Below are positions 24,101 to 38,073 of a stretch of 64,000 nucleotides of DNA, one piece after another. This DNA is from Rachycentron canadum (lineage: Eukaryota > Chordata > Actinopteri > Carangiformes > Rachycentridae), in NCBI GenBank assembly GCA_038496675.1, contig CM076663.1:12101559-12165558 (forward strand). The letters run 5' to 3'. Position 1 is the stretch's first letter. Every line of letters begins with the position of its first letter. A model generated the notes under the pieces. That model ran no database searches. It was not told the origin of the DNA and worked only from the letters and a program-made list of their open reading frames with translations. Made by a program: the position numbers and the translations under genes.

Positions 24101-26990
24101 AACAAAACATCACATGGAACTGTTTTATTGAAACTATCCCTGCAAATGCATGCTGTGCTTATTATTGGTTATTTTTGTATCTACTTTCCAAGCTCCTTGT
24201 AGTCAGACCATACGTGTTTAATATCAAAACTTAAGTAAATGTAAAGTCAAAGCGACTACGGATGCTCACCAGAGTGAACTTTGGCTACATGCCCTGCTGT
24301 TTGGCCTTGGCTGTACTTCAGCCTCTTTCTCAGCTGCTGCAGCTTGTTGTGCTACAGTTGGTTGTTCAGAGTAACATCTGTAAATTGTTGGTGCTTGTGT
24401 TTGTAATATGTCCGAAGGAAAATGCCTCTTAAAGGGTTATTGATATTCAGATATCCAGATTTCTATCACATAATGCAAAGAAAAGTCAAATCATCAACAA
24501 CTGGAATTAAACTACGTTTCATAGGCTTTACGTGGGCAGAGAGAAAATCACTGTTTCATTTCTTCTGTGTGCACTGCAGTATCTCTCTCTCACTGTGGAC
24601 TTGAGGTTTCTCTGTGGACATCTGCCTAGCTACCAGCTACAGATGAGTGCTTAAGGGATCTGTAAATTGTAGCTAAAGAAAATAATCTGGGCTACATTCT
24701 CCCCCCGTAACTGCGCACACATCGGTCACACATTGTGACATCCACCACTACAAGTAAATTTTCAAATTAAGGTTAATTGTCAAAATATTTAATTTTCTGC
24801 CTAACTGTTAATGTTGAATACTGATAAGTGATTTTTACTGTCCGTTTTGTACAAAGCTAATTTGAAACTTGCAGTTTAACAAAAACTGATGTTGGTGTCT
24901 GTTAGTTTCCCCAAAATTTTCCTGTCTTCTGAATTCACATTTGGCTCTCTGTAAGTAACGCTGGTTTCTTTTTCTTTTGGCAAGAAAATCTAGTGGAGGG
25001 TCAGAAACAGAAAGTGATAGATGTTTGCAGCTGAGGTGTTTTGAGCTCAACACTAAAACCTACCAAGAATTTAACTACTGAAACTCATACACACACTCAA
25101 ACACACAACGTTGTTCTTTACTTGCCCTCGCCCCACATCTCTTTTAGACCGGCTCTTGGCATTCGCTCTGAAGGTTTTGTGGCAGCTGTTGCTGAGAGAA
25201 GAGGAGCGAGCAAGCAAGGGAGGGAGGCAGGGAGGGCAGAGGATTGAGGGAGGAAGCTGACAGAGATCTCTTGCAGTAGCCGAGTCACAACGCTGTGCCT
25301 ATCACAGCCTCTCCCTGATTCATCATGACAGAGACAGAGAGAGATTGAACAAACAAGAGAGGGAAAAAGATAGAGGAGAAAACAAAGGAGAGAACTGGAG
25401 AACAGAGGGAGAGGAGTGAATACAGACAAAGACAACAGGGAGTTTTCTACTCATTACACACTGCAACCATGGCTGTTGGGGATGATGGTGATGGTAAGTG
25501 TGTGTGTGTGTGTGTGTGCGCGGTAGTCGGTGTTTAATCTCATCTGGCTGTGGATGCTGGCACTCGGACAAAGACTTGTCAGCATATGGTTTTAGATTTA
25601 AATCAGCTTAAACTCAAGCACTTTCACCCCGAGCGCTCTGGCTCAGATATAGGCTACAGCTGCATGTCTGAAAGAGAAAACTGGGGTGTCCTAAATGTCT
25701 CCATGATGCTACACTGCTTTTGTGTGTGAATTAAATTAATTAAAATATAAACTGCATGCATGTGTCCTAATGACTCAGTTCTGTTTTGCTGTTGCCTTTG
25801 TAAAATTCATATAAATGAGAGAGTAAATATTTGAGAGTTAGTTGTTATCATTGGTAGCCTGAGGCTTGACTCAAACCCAGGACTCAGTCACGGTTACATG
25901 GGATGGGACAGTACAGTTGCAGAAGCCAACTGGGATATACGCCCAGTTTCTGCATTTTGTTTCATTTAGAAAGTGAAGAAAACATTTTCTTCTGATTTTT
26001 GCTCTTCAGTGGCACTTTTCAGCTGAATTGAAAAAGAAATAACACTTTGACTTTACTTTGATATACCCTATCAAAATTTTAAGGTTGAGTCCAAGTCTTT
26101 AAGAGTTGGTTTCAGCCCAAATTAGAACAAAATATCTACCACAGTGACACCTCAAAAAGGTATTTGTTTATATGGCTGTTTAAATTTAGATAAATATAAT
26201 AAGCTTGGCTGAGAGAATTGAATGACTCTTCTTTCTGGCTATTTTTAAAACTCTGACAATTTGACAAAGTGCTGTTTTTATGTCACCAAGAAAAGCAGTT
26301 TCTCCAGCTCACAGGGGATCATTTTGCTGCATGCAAACTAATAACGGGAACCACGTTTCAATTTTATGTTGTTTATTATTTCAAATGGAATTACAAGATG
26401 CCATTATATGTAAAAAAAAAAAAAAAAAGGTAAAAAATTGGATTGATGTATATATTTTGCTTTTCTTGGATAAATAGATGTTGAAAACTGTGATTTCAAC
26501 TCCTCAATAAGACAAGAATTAACTAACCTTTGACTCAGACTTAACAAATACAGTTGGCCATTTCTAAACTGTAAAAATCATGTTGCCATGTTTGCTTTGA
26601 GAAAGTAAAGCATGTCAGCGCTGCTGGCGCTGTGCTCGGTTCTTACTTGATGTTATTTTGACCTGTATGAGCCTGTGTGAATGTAGAAACACACGCACCA
26701 TAGTCGCATACCAAAGAAACCCTGGGATATTCAGTGCCTTGCAAACTGACCATCAGTACTGGCTTTCATTGCTTGCATAGTCCTTCAGTGTTGACAGAGA
26801 CTGACACACACACACACACTTTTGCAGACATGCTCATTCTCAGACATGCTCATTCTGCTTCAGTGCATCTCCAGCTCTGCAAAGGAAATCATGACCCCGT
26901 TTCCAGGCTAGGCTGGTTGCCATGGCAAAGCTTTCCTTTGAATATTATGGTTTATCCCTCTCTCCGATTTGGAACTGGGACTCAAATTAT

Positions 26991-27041
<51 letters not shown>

Positions 27042-30000
27042 TTCATTTAAGAAGCTCATTTCCTTGAGCTACTCTAGAAATGCTGAAAATCCATGCCTGA
27101 ACCTCAAGTCTCTCTCCTGCTCTCGCTGCCCTCTCTCTCTGTCCCAGAAACAACTGGGCAGCTGGATTTCTCCTTATGTCAAGTCAGTGGCTACAAATGA
27201 ACTTTATGATCAGTATTGATAAGAAGACTCCAAGTGTCATTTTTAAACAGGTGATATCATACACTAACATTTAGGCTGCATTTATTATTGTGTAACACCA
27301 CCCTCTTTTACACTACTTAGTCATCAATTATTCTATAGTTAAGCGATTGAGTTCTTGTGGTGTTAGACTATAATCACCTCCATGCTTTATTGTGATTTCT
27401 CATGGTGTGTGTATCATGTTGATTTTGAAACAGTAGCCTTTGATACAAACATAATTTCTTATCTAATAATAATAATAATCAAGAAAATATTCACTGCAGA
27501 GATAGTAATAGTACTTTTTTGTTCTAAATGCCAGTATAGAAGGTGACACAGGCGCCATCTTGTGAAGAACACACTCTGTTTACATGTGCCTGCTGTGGTG
27601 GTTACATCAATACCTTTAGTTGTTTGGCTAAAAATCGATGGAGAAGAGACGAGATGGATGTACACCACCAGGAGAAAGTAAATCACAATGGCATGCAACG
27701 GTATTTGCACAAACTAAAAGGTAAATATCATAGATCCATATGACCCAAGACTGGATTACCCTGATCCTCTACCACCGCTCACATACCTGGACGTTGTAAC
27801 TTATCTCGTCTTTGGACTGACTGCTTAGACTTTGTCTGTTTTTAAAGTTTAAAATCACTAGAGGCTCATCAACAGTTACACTGGCTGGTTGAAAGATTTG
27901 GTGACAAGAGCACAGTCACACTCACAAAGGTTTTGGCCCATTTATTAAACCATATTTTATTGTCATATTATTAATGAAATAATGTCTATAATGTTGGACC
28001 TTGCAGTCACCAGTTGTGTTTAGTATGTGGTTATGTAGCTCAGAAATGGATCGAGATGTGATTTTACAGGTCAGAGTGTGTGCATAAAATGATCCTTCAG
28101 GTCTGTAAGTAGAAAGGCAGCGGGATCCTCACAACATGGCACGTAAACAAAATGATGACATCAGTTACCCAAAATTCAACATGGCATAATGTCAACATCA
28201 CATTCCCTATAATCTGGTTTCTGCAGGAATAGCTGTGGGTTTCACAGTCTAGTTTTCTCCTGACACACATACCTCTTCTAGTTTACTTTGTAGCTTCGGC
28301 AGCTGTGATCTTTTTAACAGTGTTTGTCTCAACCCCTGCTGCTGCTTTGCTTCCCAAGTTTTCCTTTCTATCTCATTCTCATGTGAGAGCTGTGCCGTAT
28401 CAGAATGTGTGTCATCTTTTGGATGAGACTGCACTGTCACATGGTCCTGAGTGGGAATATACGACATCACCTCTCCCCCTCCAGCTGATAGCAGATCAGC
28501 ACAAACACAAGTTCTGTGTAGTTTAATTCCTCAGAAATGTCCTGGTTAAACTCTTTGTCACAAATTCTCATCTGCAATGGTTTAGATTATATTCAGCTCC
28601 AGAGCTCCAGCTGATAAGATATCTCAGTGCTTCAGAACAGAAACTCTCACTCTTTACTGTTAGTTTAGTTTGTACAGAATATACAATGTATGTGTTTGTT
28701 GAGGAAGAAGTCTTTTTATCACAACTGTGTTTCCTCTTAGAGCTTAGAAGTCATTTGGCTAGAACAGCCGGTGCTGCCACCATGTGGTCACAAGTGAAGA
28801 CTGTGCATGTGTGTGTCTTCCTACTTTTGCATTTGGATTTGATTTGTTATTTTGGGCTGAGAAAACTCTGGACTTATGGATTTAGGGTGGACTCACTTCG
28901 GCATTTGTGCAAGTTTTTGCAAAGTGTTTTAACGTGTCCTTGGTTTGACCGCTGATTGATTGTTTATGGACGGCTGTGAGATCCATATATTTAAACCAGT
29001 CCTCTTCTTTCCAATATTCATTCCTCTTTTTGACTCTTCTCCTGAAGTGGAGGGGAGGGAATCTAGGCCTGGAGTTTCCATGGCAACGCTGCCTGGTACA
29101 TGGTAGAGCTGATGTCTCACTGTGTTTGTGTGTATGTGTGTTTCTTTAGGTATCTATGTGTAGTGACTTGTTGTTTGCATGTTGTGTGTACAGTTTTTGG
29201 CGATGTGTCACCATGGTGACATTGATGCTGCCAGAAGGTGCTTTCCTCACCATGAGACCAGAATCCATCCTAAAATAATAAATGGACATGAAGTCAATAA
29301 GTAAACAGTACGTCCAACTGTTGATCACACTGTATATCTATAAGTGGGGTTACTGAACATGCTTTTTCTGTTTGCTGCTCTAGTCATTCGAGAAACTGGT
29401 CTGCACAAGTCACCATGGCAACAGCATGTGTGCAGTCTGGGATCCTCGCTCTCTATATACCCACCACCCCCCCCTCTCTTTCTCTCTGGTGTCTTTGCTC
29501 TGCCCTTCACCCTGAGACATTTACTCCCCTGGGGTCTGACTAGACAAAAGCAGAAGATGCTAATCATGCTAACAGTGATGCTAATCAATGTTAAGAGCCC
29601 TGATGCATGACTTATTACTACCATTTGACCTGTGGGTTTTGATGGAAAGCAATTAAATTTATTAAACAGGTAGCTGTCATATAGTTAGTTATGTCTTTTC
29701 ACTGAAATATAACTTAATATTACTTTAGTTTGTTTTATTTCTGCTGCATTCATTATTTAAAAGAAGATCTTGTAGTCCTCTTGACCCTTACACTTTGAAC
29801 CCTGATGCTGATCTTTAACAGCTATTTTCAACCTAGTTTTGTAAGATGTGCTATTGCTAGCCAATTGAAATAAAACATATCGCACACATCATTGATTAGA
29901 AGTCATCATTAAATTAACACCCAACATGAAGGGATCCGGGCGTTTTCCTTACTGTGTGTGCTTATGCATACTCTGTGTATATGTATATATAAAATGTAGA

Positions 30001-33000
30001 AAAGTTGCACAGTATTTGTTGATGCCATTGCAGCTGTATATTCTAACAAATTAGATTTGAAATTAATCAAGCTATAAGAATGTAACATTAAGGTATTAAC
30101 AACCATATTAGGCGAACAGTGTACTAGACATTAGACATTTTTATCTATAGCACCCCTGGAAAGTGCAGACATCTGTGCAATTGAAGGTGCATTTTACTTG
30201 TGGACCAGACCAAATGCAAAAATCCCCCCTGAAAAAGCCAGAAATAAAGATGGCAGCAGTACAGTCCTGACTAGAAAAGATGCCAAGTAGCTGCTGTGAA
30301 TCAGTTATTGTAAAAGATTTTAGCTTGGCTTTAAACATGACTTTCTTTAGGGTTATGGCAAAACTGTATATTTTGATTCCCTCGAACTGTGCTATAGTTT
30401 CTTCTCTGCTCATCTAATGTGAACAAAAACATCCTCAAATTAAAGCTGGTAGTTGGGATTTTAACATCAATCATTGTTCCATTTTAAATCCAGTGTCCTG
30501 GACCTCAGAGTCAAAACAAACCAAGAACAAGTCACTGTCCTAATACTCTGACAGTACTGAATGTGTGTACATATGTGTGGGGGCGTGTTTGTGAGAGAGT
30601 GGGAGGGTCAAGTGCTCAGATGGAGAGGTGTGGTCTTTTCCCCCTCCACCCTCCCAATTATCACCCCTCCTTAGATCATTTCTCCATCATCCTTTGTTCT
30701 TTTGTGTATGTGAAGAGAGAGAGTGAATAAATAAATGTAGTGTTTCGTTACAAGTAAATGTAGCTGTATAAAAAGTGTGTTAAGAGGTTGTTGATAATTA
30801 TGCATGAGAAGGGGAGAAGAGGGAGTGTAAGAGGCTGGAGAGTGTGTGTTGTCAATGGTAATGAGTTTAGGTTAGCTGGTCTGGCAGGGACACAGAGAAG
30901 CCCAGTTAATATTCCTGGGGTGTCGGTGTGTGTCTCTCCCTTTCTCTCAGATCACACACACACATTCATAGTCCTGCCTCCGCACTGGCTGCAACACCAT
31001 GATGTCACCTCTCGTCTGATTGGCTGTGAGGCTGCTGAGGGGAGGCGGAGAGATACTGGGAGAGAGGGGGGATAGAAGATAGGTAGAGAGGAGTGAAAGA
31101 AAATGCCGGCACTTGTATGGGTAGAGGGCTTTTCAGACAGCGATGTGAGGTGTGTGTGCGTGCAGCTTTAGCCCCACTATGAAGTGTGTGTATGCTGTGT
31201 GTATGTGTTGAGGGGTACGGCTTGGAGAAGAGGGGGGACCCCAATACCACGCCCTCCCAGAAGCATGAGGCGTCTTATCTGCCAGCGGATCTGTGACTGT
31301 GAGTGCAGGGATGGACCTGGGTGTGTTAGTGTGCGTCGATGATTCTGTGTGTATGTTTCACAAAAGACAACGTATATGTGCTTCTTTACATGCCCGCTTA
31401 ACACATACTGAGCTTCACACTGTAGACCTGTGATCACTATGAACATGCGGCTTAAATGTACATGCACACGCATGCATGACATTGATTTTGCATGTTGACT
31501 GTGTGCGTAGGTAAGTTGATGTATGAGTCAAGGTGTAGGGTGGTGGCTTTGGCGCATTACTCCATGGCTGGTTGTCAGAGCGACCGGAGCGCAACTGCAT
31601 TCCTATGCCAACAGTTTGATCTCTACAGTCGACTGGTGTGTGTGTCCTCACATATTGTGTTTTGCTGCGAGATACACATTCAAAATGCTGCACCATTGTT
31701 GCTAGCATCTCTGAAGTTTTACTGCTAGCTACCTAGTTAGCTTTATTTCTGCTAGCTTGCAGATTGTTTGGGATCCACAGACGTCTGTCAATCACTGGTA
31801 GAATGAGTGGACATTTTGATTGTTAGACATGGCCTGTTAGAAGTGGTCGTGGGTTTGCTTTTTCTTCTTTTTCATATTTGTAATCAGTATCGATTTAGTG
31901 ATTCCTGACCAAGCTCTCTGTAGACTACAACCTCCTCCACGCTTTGCGGCTTGTCTTTACTTTTCGTTCTACTGTTCATTTAATGGCCTTAAGCTCCTTT
32001 AGCTCAGTAAAAAAGGGGCAACTAAAATCCATGGTGAGCCAAAATATTATAATATAATAAAAATATATTTAGTTTACATTTTTATTATGAACGATGAGGT
32101 TGTGAACAAATTAAATGTTACATTGAAGTTTTACTGTGTCAAGATTCAGGGTTGTTTTTAAGATGATGGTGTATAATATTGTGTAATATCATTAATAACT
32201 GTTGTACAAAGTCTGAATTTTACTTAGACCCAGAAAAAAGTGTTACGTAGATAGTAATACTGTGCTGTCTATTCTCTCCTTCCAGATCGCAGTTTTGAGG
32301 ACGACGACAGTGTGGATGGGAGTCGTTCTTCCTCAGCCCAGGCTGCTTTCAAAGTCCCAAAAGTTCCCAAGAAACCTGCAGAGTCCTCCGCTGCACGCAG
32401 ACCTAGCGCTACTGGGGGCAAGCTAGGTACTAAAACAAATGAACATTTACACACACACACATACACAGTGAATACAAACACAGCAGTGCATCCAAATTAG
32501 GAAAAATCACATTGCTGTTCCAACAAAATAGGTTTTATATCATTAATTCTGACTGGAAGGTTAGTTGCAATTGCAAAGCCTTCCTTTTGGCTTTGTGGAA
32601 GTCAGTGTAAGCAGTTTCCTAGTGTGCAGTTAATTTCTGTAATCAGTGCTCATCAGAGTCAGTATTTAGCATTTAGAGATGAACACAGAAACACTTGAGT
32701 TGGGGTTCAAAGCTTCTTATCCCAGGAAATCCAAAAACTGTCAAGAATTCATTAATATCCTGCTCTTGTGGGGAAATGTTTGATATTTGTATAGACAGGA
32801 AGTTGAATGACCAATAGAAAGCATCCAGACTAGTTTTACTTGAGTAAAAATACAAAGCTGATTGATTGCTTGTTAGTGTTAATTAAAATAAAATAATAAA
32901 GTACTTCCTATAACTGCAACATAACAAGATTTGAGCTCTCTACTGGCCTCGTGAAATTAGGATTTTGTGTCTGACAGTTTTATCAATACAGGCAGGAAAT

Positions 33001-36000
33001 TTTGATCATTATCATTCGAGCCAGATATGTGTGCACATCGATATATTATTCATTCATTTCATTTTGGCTTTGGACACCAGCTCATAAGTTTTGAAATTAA
33101 AGTGTGGCTGCGACGTAGAAGCTGTATTTTTAGGACAGACAGCTGGACTTGTCTGTCACCTCATTTCACTTCAAGTCAGGGTGTGTTTCACTTGGTGGAG
33201 GCTGCACTAAAGAAAAGCATTCTCTGATTCAGACCAGAAGGACAGTACAGCCCTGGGAGAGATTCACTAGGTTAAGTGTCTGATGATGTCTGCAGGAAGT
33301 GAACTGACCCTCAGATGTCTATGCCCTGTTTTCTTTTCCACCTAGATGTATGTGAAACAAAATAATTTGTCTCTAAAAATAAACTAAATCTGCCCTACTA
33401 ACCTTTTAATGTCTTCACGAACAATTCAGTGTTATCACATTTTCCCAGGATGTGGATGCAGCCTTCTGTTTACTGTGGTTACCACAGTATAGGGGCTATG
33501 GGGGCTATTAGAAAAAAATGATGCACTCTCTTTGTGTCTCCTCAGAAATTTGATACTCTCACATATTCTTATCATCCATCTCATATCTGTGTTCATATCT
33601 TGGGGCTGCAGAACATTTTCCTTTCATTCTTCCTGTTGAGCGAGCCTCCTCCTCTCTGCCAACTCTCCCTGCTGCTGTACATGGCTGGAGCATTATGTTT
33701 GCTTCCTATTTGCACGTATTGATTCTTCCCATCTCCCCTTCTCTCTTTCTTGCTCTCTTTCCCTCTCTTTCATTATTGAAAGAAAGCTGTGTTCCCATGA
33801 CCATGTAGTCGATTCCCACTGCTTTCTAGTGTGTTTGTGTCAGCAATACCACACATTTGTGTACATACACTCCCAGGTGTAAGTGCAAGCAAGCAGTCTG
33901 TCTGGGTCCTGGCACATTGCTCTGTGATCTCTTGTCACTTGGATCATTACAACTTTATTGATCGTGGAGCGGCTGTTAGAGGCTGAAGTCAAGGGCATGC
34001 TCGGCATTTTTCACACACAGGACTCAAGCTCTGAAACCTTGAGCTTGTTAAGATCAATGTGATGAAAAATAAAAGACCTTTGCCACAGATTGGTAATAGT
34101 CACTCACTCATGTATCAGCTGTAAACATTAGAATTTAGTTCTTCTTTTGTTTTTTTTCTGCTCATTGTTTGGCTTTTCTATGCTATGTGAGGATAGTCCC
34201 CATGTGATGGTGGCGATGGGAGACCCTATTGTCTACATTTGCATTTAGATGACAGGCCACCCACACAATGTGGCAACACAACAGCAACACTCAGTTACTG
34301 GCAAAACTGAAATAGAGAAAAAGGAAGGCTCAAGTACCAGAGCATGATTGGCCAAGAGGGTCTTCAGTCAGAGCAGTACATTTTTCTTGACATTATCATT
34401 TCCACAAGTAACAAACTTTACAAAGTTGAGTCAAATACATTTTATTCAAGCTAAACTCCTCTTATTATGAAATACTTGTTTCTAATATAGAATCAGTTCT
34501 CACAATTGTGTCAGTTCTTTCTGATAATATACAGTGAACCTTTCTATTAGAAATATCTTGGTGATGGAGCCCAGCTCAGACTGGGCTGCCGCCATGTTAC
34601 ACCATGAGAGTCCGAGAAAGCTGAGCCTACTGTTGACCTGCTGTATACATTGACGTTTCCCAGCATTTTAAGGTCATGTAGAGTTTTAACATGACATACA
34701 TTTCTTGTGTAGCCTAATGTGGAAACCAACCTCAGGGAAAACAGAGAAGTCTCCCTTTATACCCAACCTCTGTGAACATTTTCTCTCTAAGTTGTTTCAC
34801 TATTTTCATACTGTCATCCTCCTCCATTGATCTTAGATACTGTTCCTGCTTTTGTGCTTTCTTTGTCTCATCTTTCCCTCCTCTCTCTGCTTCCCTCGAT
34901 GAGGAGTTGTAGGAGGTGTCGTCCACAGAGCTTCCAGCCCCCAGAGAGATATGATTGACATGTCCATTACTGCCAGGAAGTCTATTAGAAACACAGGCTG
35001 CTCCCACTGTGTTCTGTGTGCGTGTGTGTGTGTTGTGTTTTTGTGAGTTGAGTCCTTAATTGCTGAAGGCTTGTATGTCATATTATAAATGCACATGCAC
35101 ATTTATTGACTTTGTTCTGTTTTTCTAGTATCTAAGGAAAGTGCTGGGGCAGTTGATGAAGATGATTTCATTAAAGCCTTCACAGACGTTCCTACTGTCC
35201 AGGTACACTACTCACAGGAGCACAAATGCTACAACTGCACACATTCAAACCTTTTAATAACAAAACTGTAGTTTATCTGGGCCAAACTGCCTGGGACTTT
35301 TTCTGTCTTTCACATATTTGTTCTGTTTTCTTTCCTCCCTCCTGTTTTTCTTCAATATGCGTCCATGCAGATCTACTCAACAAGAGATCTTGAGGACAAC
35401 CTTAATAAGATCCGTGAGGTCTGCTCTGATGACAAACATGACTGGGACCAGAGAGCCAATGCTGTTAGTAGACTCACCTTCCACTGTTTCTCTACTGCAG
35501 CTATAACAATAAAACTTTCTTTTTTTACACTGCAGTAATAGTGTTTTCTCCACTTGATCATTCATGGTGTCTTTCATCTGATTACAGCTGAAAAAGATCC
35601 GCTCTCTGCTGGTGGCGGGTGCAGCCAACTACGACTGTTTTTACCAGCATCTACGGCTACTAGATGGAGCTTTCAAGCTATCAGCTAAAGACCTGCGCTC
35701 ACAAGTGGTTCGAGAGGCCTGCATCACTGTGGCGTAAGGGTTGAATAAAGATCCTTTTATTACTGGACGGTCAACAGAATATATAAAGAAAAACATTTCA
35801 CATATTTTCTGGTGGTCATGGATGTTTTTGAAATTATTGTCTTCCTCCATGAAACGGAGGTTGATTTGGCACAAGAAACAGCTACAGTGTAATTTTGAAT
35901 AAGAACTTACTGGGACTGTAAATGTTTTACACCATAATGGAAATACATAAAGTACAAGGTGTCATGAGCACCTGTTCAATCCTAACGGTTTGATTTTGAC

Positions 36001-38039
36001 AAGGTTAAATTCAATGGTATGCTTCTTTTAAAACAGTTTTCATTGTTTATAACATATGTTTGGTGTCTATTTGTCTGTGTAGCCACCTCTCATTAGTGTT
36101 GGGGAATAAATTTGACCATGGAGCGGAAGCCATTGTTCCTGTCCTGTTTAACCTCATCCCCAACTGTGCCAAAGTTATGGCCACCTCTGGTGTGTCAGCT
36201 ATTCGCATCATCATACGGGTGAGTTGTACAAATGCATAAAAATCCATTCAACAGTCTTGTTTTGAAATTGAATGGTCAGTGTGAGCGTTACTACTGAGAT
36301 CTATTTATCTGTTCAGTTTTCAATGAATCTTCCCTTTCACATCTTTCACTCTGCTTTCTGTCTTCTGTGCAGCACACGCACGTCCCTAGGCTCATCCCTC
36401 TGATAACCAGTAACTGCACATCCAAGTCTGTGGCTGTTAGAAGGTGAGGTTATCAAAGGCACTACAATGACAAACAGGCTATAGCCAGAAAGTCATAATT
36501 AGGATGCTTATAATAATGATGTTAGGTTATGGTTTTTGCAGTGATGAAACTGATGAAAATTTGTCATTTTAGGCGCTGTTATGATTTCTTGGACCTGCTG
36601 CTACAGGAGTGGCAAACCCACTCTTTAGAAAGGTGAGGATTGATTTCAACATGGTTCAGAGCAAAGTGCTCAGCACTGTTTTCTAATAAAAGACTGGACT
36701 GTGCAGAATTCACATTAGTTTTAGATGAAACAAACTTCACCCCTGTTTTTCTACTTGTTCATGCTTTGCGTACCTTTTTATGTGTTTTGCAGACACACAG
36801 CAGTTCTGGTTGAGAGCATCAAGAAGGGAATTCGAGATGCCGACTCTGAGGCCAGAGTGGAGGCCCGCAAGTAAGACATACACAAAGGCATTTCTTAAAA
36901 TTGCGTTAAATGAAAAGGGAGTAGTGTTAAATATCTCAACCTTTCCACAAATCCTTCCTCACCTATTTTTTTATCCTCCCTCTGGGATTCTTCTGTTCTT
37001 TCTCTTACCATCCTGTCCACCTCGGTTTTCTTCTTTTTTCCTGTCTCTCTCAGGGCCTACTGGGGTTTGAGGAACCACTTTCCAGCAGAAGCTGATGCTC
37101 TCTACAACTCCTTGGAGTCATCATACCAGAGGACCCTTCAGTCCTGCCTGAAGAGCTCTGGCAGCGTGGCCTCACTTCCCCAGAGTGACCGCTCCTCATC
37201 TTCCTCTCAGGAGAGCCTCAAGTAATCAGCACTCAGCACTGTGTCTCCATAGTTTGCTTAAGACCTCTAGGTTTTCTCTAAGACTACATTTTGAGTGTTG
37301 AAAATGAACAATGAACTTATTTTGGCAGGAACTTTTTAAAAAAAAAAAATGCTTTTTTTAAGGCCCAATCTGGGGACCCACACAGAATTTGTTGGACACT
37401 CTTGTTGTATAAGGATCAAATCTCCAAAATTTAGATCCCAGCTTTCTCCTCTGATCTTTCACCTTCTCAGATTGTCTCAGTGAAATATTAAAGGAAAAAA
37501 TTCTTAGTGAAAGTGGACTGCCCTCTTGTCTTCATAAAGACAAAATCATCAGTAACTTCATCCACTAGTGTAGTGTCCATGTTGAGCAAAGGAATTCTTA
37601 ATAGAGCTGTGAATCCTCAATCTAATCGCAGCACTTTGGAGTTCGTCACTGGCAAATACAACACTTCTGCAAGCTGAAATAAGAGAAATAAGTCCTGCTG
37701 CACTTCTTTATATCAGACTTGCTAGTGAGTCATCTTGAGTGTCAGAGCATGTAGTTTGAAGTTGTGGCTGAGGCCTTGAGAATTACACACTGAACAGTGC
37801 TGACAAAAATAGAATTTAAAAAGGAAAAAAAAAATCCCTTTTTTTCCTTAGATTTACAAAGGGCCTTTATTTAAATTATATATTGTTTTAACCATTATTT
37901 AAAGGAAAATTATTTAAATGTCATTTATATTTTGTCACTGAGAAAATTGCTTGTTTTGTTCATCTTCTTTCTCCTCTTTCAGTCGACCTCTGTCTTCTAA
38001 ATGGTCAGCAGCTCCAGGGCGAGGTGAGTCAAGTGTTCA

Positions 38040-38073
<34 letters not shown>

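Larger units (their letters stand above)
22187..32285 (+). other. CLASP2 intron 7 (10.1 kb, contains internal first exons)
   Basis: The longest intron. It holds the gamma-type first exon (25469-25493) and beta-type first exon (31265-31298) with their presumed promoters, and a GT tract (26994-27040). No other coding sequence is supported. Confidence 0.75.

Noticed and set aside
26824..26855. Tandem duplication of CAGACATGCTCATTCT
   Set aside because: A two-copy 16-bp duplication in an intron with no sign of function.
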